Shown here piece after piece: positions 56,801 to 64,000 of a stretch of 64,000 nt of DNA. The number at the start of each line of letters is the position of its first letter. Within the stretch, counting starts at the first letter, position 1. The notes beneath the pieces are model-generated. The model was not told the origin of the DNA, did no database searches, and worked only from the letters and a program-made list of their open reading frames with translations. Both the position numbers and the translations under genes were made by a program. The DNA comes from Struthidea cinerea (taxonomy: Eukaryota; Chordata; Aves; Passeriformes; Corcoracidae): assembly GCA_013397865.1 (NCBI GenBank), contig VZTI01005024.1, positions 623,170 through 687,169 on the forward strand, given 5' to 3'.

Positions 56801-59800
56801 GAATCTTCTCCCCAAAACTCATAATAATTCCAAATAAATAGTACTACATGGAATACAGAATACTCTGTCATTCATCCTTGAATATCTTAATTGCGATGTT
56901 GTACTAGGGATTACTACCTGGATTGTTTTTCTGTATTTGGTAATTAACCTGCAAATTTACCTAGTATTTTTGTATCCTTTTTAATGAAAAATTAAAACAG
57001 TGATCAGGCTAAATGGTAATACTGCTGCTAAACTAAAATAAAGAAAAGACATTTAAAAATATTTCCAAAATTCAGAACATCGAAAGTGGCTGTTTGCAAG
57101 GATTTATTTAGTGCTTGGTACTGTTGATAATTTATTTTGTATCATTATGGTAGAAACAGAGTGCTGCAATAAAAAAAAAGTTAAGAGCTGAAGTACTTGA
57201 AATTTGTTAGGGTAAATGATTGGATAACTAGATTACAGATACAACACCTAGAATTCTAGCTAAAATATTGAAATCACGAATTTTATTCCTTCTTTCTTCT
57301 ATTTTAAGATACTGGAAATTAGTTTGGTGCCTCTAAGGTGGTGGCCTTATGGCAAGATTTTACAGGATATTATTACTATATGTGAAAAATTGAGACCATT
57401 TAAACTCCTGAAGGGTGAATGATGGTCAAAGTTGGGTGGAGTTTGGATTTTTTGGAGGAGGGGAGCATGGTGTTGTAGTTGTTGGTTTGGGTTGGGTTTT
57501 TTTCTCTTTTTTGCCCCTAATTGTAATCAAGAAGTAGTAGGGAAAATTGTCTTCAATTTAGTCTGTTAGTGTATAGAAAGATGCTAAATATGGTATGGTC
57601 CAAATGGATTCCCTGTGATAGGAACATTGATTGATTGCCTGAATATTCACTTTCTTTAGATGTAGGGCAAAATATTCTTTAAATATATAATCTATGTGTA
57701 GAAGTTATTCAGTAGCATGGCTGATGCTGTGTGTTGAAGGAGTTTGTTTCAGTGCAAACATTATTGATTAAAAATGTAATCCTCATGTTTGCATTTTGCA
57801 GTCGTCAACAAGAAATTGAAGAGAAACTCATAGAGGAAGAAACTGCTCGAAGAGTGGAAGAACTTGTAGCTAAACGCGTAGAAGAAGAGTTGGAGAAAAG
57901 AAAGGATGAGATTGAGCGAGAGGTTCTCCGCAGGGTGGAGGAGGCTAAGCGCATCATGGAAAAACAGTTGCTCGAAGAACTCGAGCGACAGCGACAAGCT
58001 GAACTTGCAGCACAAAAAGCCAGAGAGGTAACGCTCGGTCGTTTGGAAAGTAGAGACAGTCCATGGCAAAACTTTCAGTGTCGGTTTGTGCCTCCTGTTC
58101 GGTTCAGAAAGAGATGGAATACAGCAAATCTAATTCCCTTCTCATATAAACTTGCATTGCTGCGAAACTTAATTTCTAGCCTATTCAGAGGAGCTCACTG
58201 ATATTTAAACAGTTACTCTCCTAAAACCTGAACAAGGATACTTGATTCTTAATGGAACTGACCTACATATTTCAGAATTGTTTGAAACTTTTGCCATGGC
58301 TGCAGGATTTATCAGCAGTCCTTTCATTTTGGGGAAGGGTATTGAAAAATCTGTAATTATGTATCCTTCATTTGTTTCATTTTGTTTACCTAGACTGTAA
58401 GAGGCTTTTGCCTTCAGTCAGGCAAAAAGCAGGGTCCAGCAGTGAGCTGCAGTACCTGTCTTTAACAAATAGGTTTCTTATTCTTCATTTAAAATGAACA
58501 TTTTCCTTGAGCATACATTGGACTAATTCTGGGACTTCGAGCATAAGCCCATCCACGTCTTCACGAAGGATCTCTGTCCAAATCATTATATCCATTTTTA
58601 ATAACTACTAACAACTCCTTTTTTTCTCCCTAGAAGTTATAAAAGAGCAGGTTGCCCTTGTCTGAAGTCAAGCTGAACGTGTGACTTGGGTTTTTGGGGC
58701 TTTTTTTGTTGTTTTGTTTTGTTTTTTAATCAGCAGCTGGAGCAGAAGCTGAAAATGTCTTTCTGTGAGACAGTAATTTGCTACTAAAGGCTTTGATGCC
58801 TGCCTGCACCAATCATTCCAGGATCTAGAAATTTCAAGACAAACTTCAAACTGTAGAGGAAATTTGTGCTAAATAGCCTTAAGTGTCAAATGCTTTTTTC
58901 ACTCTCTACGTCCTACACAGTTTATTTTAAATTAATATATTGATTGGCTTATGAAACGAGACACAGTAGCAACGCAGCTTTCCCCTTCATACTAGATGTG
59001 ACTTGTCAGTCACATAGTATCAAATTAAATGGAAACAAGTGGAATGCTAAGTTACAATAAATATAAAAACCAATAAATTATACTTTTTTTTGCAAATTCA
59101 GACTTTAATATCAAAGAGTTTTAAGTTGAATTTACATGTTCATAGTCAGCAAATTCTTAATATTTAGAGGTTTTCATTTGAACAGATGGATGACTTGATT
59201 TTTTTTAAAAAAGTATTTTTGGTATCGTCGTTGTCATGTGGAGAAGTCCCACGAGTTCCTTGTAATGCAGAATAAACCTCCATGCCTGGAGTGAAGTGTG
59301 CTAGCTAGTAGCTGGTTACTAGTCATAGTAAGAAGTTTTCATATGCTTGCTTTGTTCGTATTAACTTTTTTTTCTTACACAGACACAAACCTGTGGCTAA
59401 CTTTAAATCCTCCAAATATAAAAATAATTTGGATATATATTATGTGAACTGAAACACTTCAAAATTTTTCACGCAGTCTTCATATTTGAGTTGCATAAAA
59501 GAGTTCCATAAAATTCACCAAGAAAATAACAATTAAAAGGCTTTATTTCCTGATCTTGCCTTCCCTGGACTCCTGAATTCCAAGTTCATACTGCAGACAG
59601 TTTCAGCTGTCTTAAAATTGTCAAAATACTGAATGTTAAGTCCATTCTCCCCATGAAAGAAGCCCATAGCTCCATGAAGTATGGATTACCATTTGTATTT
59701 TTCACTAACAGTAAATGTATTTTTCTTATTAATTGTTTGCCTTAGGAATGATTTACATATTTTTGTTCCTTCTTACCATAAACATCTGCATTCCTCAGCT

Positions 59801-61872
59801 CAGCCTTCCTTGTATGTTGTTTCTTTATAAATGGTTGAGCTGCTGATGCAGGTATTGCCAAGCTAACAGTACAAATCATTTTAAAGAGGAAGCTGGCGCG
59901 TATGGCAGCCGAGGAGCACACTCTGCAGGACACTGGACAAGACAGTAAATATTCAACTTTTAATGCTGATTAAAGGAGTATAGGTAAAGAATACGTAGGT
60001 ATACTTAATTGGTGAGACAAACTATTCACTTTATTTATATTTTCTATATTACTTTTTAATTTGGTAAATACTATCCAGTTTTTGTAGTTGTCCTTGTTGA
60101 TTTGTGTGATATTAAAATTCTAGTAATAAATTGTCAGGATTCTATGATTAGGGAGGGTTTAGTTGGTTGCTGTTTGGACTGGGCGGGATGATGTAAATTG
60201 AGTACTAGAAACCAGTTTTAGTGGCTGCACAGTTTACCGTTGTGAGGCAAAATAGGTGGCTGTAAAGCTGCCACTTTAAGTCAGTTCACAAAAGAATTCT
60301 GAGAAAGATTAGTGAACATGCAGAAATGAATATTTTACTTTACTAACATCTTGCCCTGTCCTCCCCTTTAGGAAGAAGAGCGTGCAAAGCGTGAGGAACT
60401 AGAGCGAATACTAGAAGAGAATAACCGAAAAATTGCAGAAGCACAAGCTAAGCTGGTATGTGAAGGTGTAGTTAACTGTTCTGTAGGGAAATACAGGTGT
60501 CTCTGCCAGATTTGCGACACACTTAAACAAATCAACCCTTTCTATGTTTTCTAGTTTAACTTGCATATTGCTGGTTCCATCAGTAGCATTGCTTTCCTTC
60601 CCGAGCATAAAAGACCAGATCCTTAGCAGTAACACTAGGTTGGTAAAATAGTTTGGATGCAGTTAATTTAGAGAGGAAATGGCTGCCTTCAGTATTTAGA
60701 AAGTACATTTTAGCTATATCTCATGGGGAAAGTTGAAGTAAGTTTGCAAACATGTTCAGCTTTGTGTGACTAATTCTATTTTGTTGAGCAGGACAAGTAC
60801 AAACTAGATTTGATTCTAGTATAATATTGATGTAGAAGTGCTGAAAGGGACTTTCAGCATAAGCTTAAGATGTGTAAACTAGGAACATCTAACTTATGTT
60901 GGTCTTCAAGCCCATTTAATCAGGTGCTTGCCACATGAAAACATTCAGTATGATTTAGCTGATTCTAATCAATTGATGATAAGACAAACTAAGCTGCTTC
61001 TAAATCCTGATTGAACTCTGTCAGTTTCAATTGCCCAAGTAATTACACCTCTTTCATATAAAAATGAGGCTTCTTAAATGTTTTTGCTTGAACTACATCT
61101 GCTTTAGATCTCTTTCTGTTTTACCCTCTTCTCAGCCTCTTATGGTGGAAACAGGACAAATGGAAAATTTAAAGTATTGACTGATGTAATGAACTAAATA
61201 AGTACCTTTAGAAGACCACTGAGAGAGCTGTAAGAACCATAGGTCAGTGTGAGGATTGACTAGTTGCAAATCAAGCAAAGATGGTTTTGGATTAGGAGGG
61301 GTTTTTAGATGGGTTTTGGAGCAGGGAGACCTCGGCCTGAAGGTATGTTACTTCATTATGTGTGTATGTTACTTACACGTGACAAGTGTCGGGACAATTT
61401 CTGTATGTATCTAATGTCTTCCTTAATTAAAATGTAATGTGTTGTTTGCAAAGCAATGCTGAAAAACGTGGCATGTAAGCACTCCAGATTTTGATATATT
61501 AGCTGTAGAAAGTTCTCAGTGTTTCTTCTAAACTCAATTCAAATAACTATTTTATAAATAGTTTCACTGAAACCAACTATGGCACGTAGCTCAGGCAGAA
61601 CTGCTTACATACTTACGCAAGATTTGACCTCTTTGGAAGTTAATATGGACTTGTAAATTGCTTTTATGACTGCAAAATGGCCTAAATTTTACCATTTTCC
61701 TATATAGGCTGAAGAACAATTGAAAATTGTTGAAGAACAAAGAAAGATTCATGAGGAGAGGATGAAACTAGAACAAGAGAGACAGCGTCAGCAAAAGGAA
61801 GAGCAAAAAATTATTCTGGGCAAAGGAAAGTCTAGGCCAAAACTGTCCTTCTCCCTAAAAAGCCAGGATTAA
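53457..61872 (+). CDS. ARGLU1: Arginine and glutamate rich protein 1, four coding exons
   Basis: Nuclear RNA-binding coregulator. The family is reported to bind the Mediator subunit MED1, to support nuclear-receptor transcription and to modulate alternative splicing. Coding exons are 53457-53812, 57802-58027, 60372-60455 and 61708-61872, with lengths 356, 226, 84 and 165 nt including the stop. All introns are GT-AG and the splices stay in frame, giving 276 residues against about 273 in mammals. Residues 1-78 are a basic RS/RD-rich segment. Residues 80-90 (SPPDRIDIFGR) are the conserved linker. Residues from about 95 to 260 are an almost unbroken Glu/Arg/Lys coiled coil, and the protein ends in a basic tail (residues 260-276, GKGKSRPKLSF...). 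The start was chosen because MGRSRSRS is the family N terminus and the ATG lies in a CpG island. Codon 119 (Ile) is split across intron 1. No frameshift or missing segment is seen. I recognised the family by sequence, so identification is near certain. Confidence 0.97.
53813..57801 (+). other. ARGLU1 intron 1
   Basis: A 3989-bp GT-AG intron. The first 450 bp belong to the CpG island, and the rest is AT-rich without recognisable repeats or genes. Short open frames here (for example 53976-54353 and 56099-56368) look like chance: the first is a by-product of GC-rich sequence and neither resembles a protein I know. Confidence 0.9.
57802..58027 (+). CDS. ARGLU1: ARGLU1 coding exon 2
   Basis: Follows a TTTTGCAG acceptor ending at 57801 and closes with GAG|GTAACG, so the intron starts at 58028. 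It completes codon 119 and encodes residues 120-194 of the coiled coil, beginning RQQEIEEKL and ending QKARE. It ends in phase 0, which leaves the downstream intron open for in-frame read-through. Confidence 0.96.
58028..58201 (+). other. In-frame read-through extension of ARGLU1 exon 2
   Basis: If the exon 2 donor is not used, translation continues for 57 codons beyond residue 194 and ends at the TGA at 58199-58201. The new tail starts VTLGRLESRDSP and is rich in Arg, Phe and Leu, with no similarity to the normal coiled coil. Such a transcript would either stay nuclear as a retained-intron RNA or make a 251-residue protein lacking the last 82 residues of ARGLU1. This is a possible alternative product, not a proven one. 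Confidence 0.45.
58734..58787 (+). other. Candidate stop-containing (poison) exon segment in intron 2
   Basis: A T-rich tract with several G interruptions runs from about 58690 and ends in AATCAG|CAGCTGG, which makes a good acceptor. Joined to exon 2 in phase 0 it would read QLEQKLKMSFCETVICY and then a stop at 58785-58787. The donor is unclear: GTGAGA at about 58765 and weaker sites downstream are possible. Confidence 0.3.
60372..60455 (+). CDS. ARGLU1: ARGLU1 coding exon 3
   Basis: An 84-nt exon of 28 complete codons (residues 195-222) beginning EEERAKREEL and ending AQAKL. The acceptor is CTCCCCTTTAG after a pyrimidine stretch, and a perfect TACTAAC branch-site match lies at 60341-60347. 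The donor is CTG|GTATGT. Because it is symmetric (phase 0 to 0), skipping would keep the frame and shorten the coiled coil by 28 residues. Confidence 0.96.
60456..61707 (+). other. ARGLU1 intron 3
   Basis: A 1252-bp GT-AG intron (GTATGT to TATATAG). The sequence is AT-rich, with no repeat or secondary gene that I can recognise. Confidence 0.9.
61708..61872 (+). CDS. ARGLU1: ARGLU1 terminal coding exon 4
   Basis: Begins after the acceptor TATATAG ending at 61707, which has only a short pyrimidine tract. Encodes residues 223-276, from AEEQLKIVEEQ through the Gln/Arg/Glu helix to the conserved basic tail ending LKSQD. The stop TAA is at 61870-61872, and an A-rich 3' UTR follows directly. Confidence 0.96.
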   Translation, partial: AEEQLKIVEEQRKIHEERMKLEQERQRQQKEEQKIILGKGKSRPKLSFSLKSQD

Positions 61873-62580
61873 ATTTCAACTCTGAACTCTTAAAAGAAAA
61901 AAAGAAACAAACAAAAAACAACAAAAAAAGGAAAACAAACAAAAACTTTGTATGGTAGCTTCATGTTGAAGTGTTTTTTGTTTTTTTTCTTTCTCTCGAA
62001 TTTTTTTTGTCTTTTTTGAAAGTTGGAAAGTTAGCTTGTTCTAATAGGGGCTGTGCTCTGCAATTCTTTTTTTTTTTTTTTAAACTTCCATTAAGTTAAA
62101 CCCTTACCAGATCATCGTTGCCTTTTAGACGGTAATCTGTTTTCATCAATTTTGTTTCTGTATTGTTGGTCTGAAGCAACTCATGTCACTTTATGAACTG
62201 TGGATGATCTGATAAGGTTTTACTGACCTACTCATCAGAGTTTGACTCTGATAATTGACAGAACTTTATACTGGGTATTGCTGACTTTTAATGTTTTTAT
62301 TTTAAAGTCGGTAAATACATGAGTAAATTGCCATAGTATTACTGGACCTCTGTGGTTTATTGTTAAATCAGTGTCCTATGATACTGTCCCGTTGTTGCGC
62401 TTGATGTTCCTGATACAGGTAAGGAAATAGTTTGTCATTTCTGCTATGAATACATAGAGAGAGTTCAGTATTGTCTCTGTTAGATTTGTTTTTATTACAT
62501 TGACAGCATTCAACCAGCGTTCCCCATTGTGTAAATAAACCAATTTGCTGAATAAAGTGAAAGTCTTAAATTCGTATGTT
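61873..62580 (+). other. ARGLU1 3' untranslated region, proximal form
   Basis: Follows the TAA stop. It begins with a purine-rich A/G/C stretch (about 61892-61945), then T-rich runs (61977-62010 and 62067-62080), then ordinary sequence ending in two close poly(A) signals. The 3' end is inferred from these signals, with cleavage expected about 15-25 nt after 62556. Confidence 0.75.
62534..62556 (+). terminator. Tandem AATAAA polyadenylation signals
   Basis: Perfect AATAAA hexamers lie at 62534-62539 and 62551-62556, followed by a T-rich region from about 62575. They lie about 0.7 kb after the ARGLU1 stop codon. Confidence 0.75.
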
Positions 62581-64000
62581 TAAGTAAATTTTTTTAGTAC
62601 ACTTCTATAAACAGCTATAAGAGTGACAATTCACATTATTAAATTCAAGACTATAGTGATATTTTTTTAAATTTTGCTTTAAACTATTGTGGCTTCTACT
62701 TATAATGCAAAATTACACACAGTAAAAAATCCCTGCAGTTGTGAATGTTATTGATGGCTGCTGCTGTTTTTATGAATGTTGGTTTTTATTCTGACAGAGA
62801 CTTATTTCAGCTGTAGTATCATGTTTAAACGGCTGTTTGGCTTACTGCACCCAAACCAGTACTTCCGATATCAAAACCCCTTCAGTTCACTTCATAATAT
62901 AATATATTATGTAAGTTAAGGTCATTGCCATATAATGAATCTGGTGGATCCTAAAGGATTTAAAAATGGAAGTTTTTTCTCCCAAAGGACTGGACTGGCT
63001 AGTATATTTAAACTGAAAAACAGAAAGTGAGATTCTGTCTAAATATATTGTTTTAGCCAGAAAGCAACTGTTAAACAGATCTTGAATATTATCCATTTAT
63101 ATATACAGGTTTTATTTTGAAAAATGAAACTACAAATTGAAAACTATATATATAAAGTCCCCCTTTTTGTATGTAATTCCTCTACCAAAACCTAGATTAC
63201 TATAGCTTGTCCAGTTCTAAAACTTTACTTTTCCTGTCACTGTGCAACATCTGTAGTAACCATAAAAAAGTTACCAGTAGTTGCCTGAGCATTTGAATGT
63301 CACTGGACAAAGTTGGAAATAATTCCTGATATTTCCAAAGGGTCTGTTTCTGTAGATTTAGCAAGTTAAATGTGAGAGCAAGTTGAATGTGCCACTGAAA
63401 GCAGTATTCAACATGCTTTGTATGAAACCGGGGCTTGGGGGCACACTTACGTGTATCACTTTGTCCAGTATGTCAAGAAAATGTGAAGACGGTAAAATAC
63501 CTACACTATTACTGTACTTAAATTTGTCTATATATTGTATTACAAAAGAAGGTTGAAAGTTGCTTAATGCATAAAAACAAAAGCTGAAGCCAAATAAATC
63601 ATGTACATGACCTGTTGGCAGGAGCAGGCTGTATTTAAAGATCAACTGATACCTGTATTTCTAAACAGAAAACATCCCCTGTTCCCTTATGAGAAACAAG
63701 CTATTAAAAGTCAATACTCAAAACAGACCTATGCAGTTTTGTTTCCTCTTCTAAAAGCAAGAAGCTAAGTAAGCATACATGCAGCTGTGGTATCAAGGAT
63801 TTTGTTCTGCATCACATAATTTGCTGCTAAATAGCAGCATTTGTTCTCTGCATTTAATATTGTGTAGGCTTAGATGTTACCAGGTTATTTTCAATCCCAC
63901 CTCTAGGCCTATCTTGTGGACAGAATGCCCATTCCTAATGAGATTGCCCCTTCTGCCATTCCACATTTCACTACCTGTTTATCCTTCCCATGCCCTCAAA
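62581..64000. other. Distal 3' UTR or downstream flank
   Basis: AT-rich sequence with no coding potential that I can support. In other vertebrates EFNB2 lies on this side of ARGLU1, but none of it is visible before the window ends. Confidence 0.6.
63593..63598 (+). terminator. Possible distal polyadenylation signal
   Basis: A single AATAAA lies 1.7 kb after the stop codon, with a TG-containing stretch after it. It could end a longer ARGLU1 3' UTR, or it may be a chance match in AT-rich sequence. Confidence 0.35.

Larger units (their letters stand above)
58028..60371 (+). other. ARGLU1 intron 2, site of the regulated intron-retention element
   Basis: A 2344-bp GT-AG intron. In mammals intron 2 of this gene is reported to carry an ultraconserved element that drives intron retention and a premature-stop isoform for autoregulation. 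The reading frame of exon 2 continues without a stop to 58199, and the first few hundred bases are less AT-biased than the rest. A long pyrimidine tract and acceptor at about 58690-58736 could define an internal exon. Conservation cannot be measured here, so equivalence to the mammalian element rests on position and known biology. Confidence 0.75.

Noticed and set aside
60139..60155. GGATTCTATGATTAG as a plus-strand CR1 3' end
   Set aside because: Only one copy of the TTCTATGATT-type unit is present and no CR1 body lies before it, so chance is the better explanation.
1..64000. CRISPR arrays, prophage, operons or bacterial defence systems
   Set aside because: The window is clearly vertebrate nuclear DNA, and no regularly spaced repeats or prokaryotic gene clusters exist.

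Overview
The window looks like a piece of a bird nuclear chromosome. The sequence is AT-rich, most open reading frames are short and unconvincing, and three degraded CR1 retroposon tails of avian type are present. There is one intron-containing gene with canonical GT-AG splice sites and a CpG-island promoter. A retroviral-LTR-like block just upstream of that gene, and A/C-rich low-complexity runs, fit a neoavian and possibly passerine bird, but the clade is an inference. Nothing prokaryotic is present: no operons, Shine-Dalgarno sites, CRISPR arrays or insertion sequences.

Positions 1 to about 52.3 kb are a gene desert. I found no supportable protein-coding gene, tRNA or rRNA there. It holds CR1 fragments (about 17.8-18.1, 24.4-24.5 and 45.8-46.0 kb, all minus strand), homopolymer and simple-sequence runs, two assembly gaps (8768-8787 and 40211-40276) and a single N at 23341. 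Two GC- and CpG-richer islets stand out from the AT-rich background: about 9.08-9.35 kb and about 41.33-41.61 kb. The second contains a full match to the CTCF core motif. In other vertebrates the upstream side of this gene is a long desert towards NALF1 (FAM155A), with EFNB2 downstream, which agrees with this layout.

From about 52.3 to 52.8 kb there is an LTR-like block with an internal 38-bp duplication. A CpG island follows at about 53.03-54.26 kb with CCAAT and YY1 motifs.

The only gene is ARGLU1 (arginine and glutamate rich 1) on the plus strand. Its four coding exons are 53457-53812, 57802-58027, 60372-60455 and 61708-61872, and they splice in frame to a 276-residue protein with an RS-like basic N-terminal half and a long charged coiled coil. 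The end of exon 2 and the start of intron 2 correspond to the place where vertebrate ARGLU1 carries an ultraconserved element that controls intron retention and a premature-stop isoform. Here exon 2 reads on for 57 codons into intron 2, and a strong-looking acceptor further down could open a stop-containing cassette exon. The 3' UTR has tandem poly(A) signals near 62.54 kb and a possible distal one near 63.59 kb. The last 1.4 kb is distal 3' UTR or flank with no other gene.
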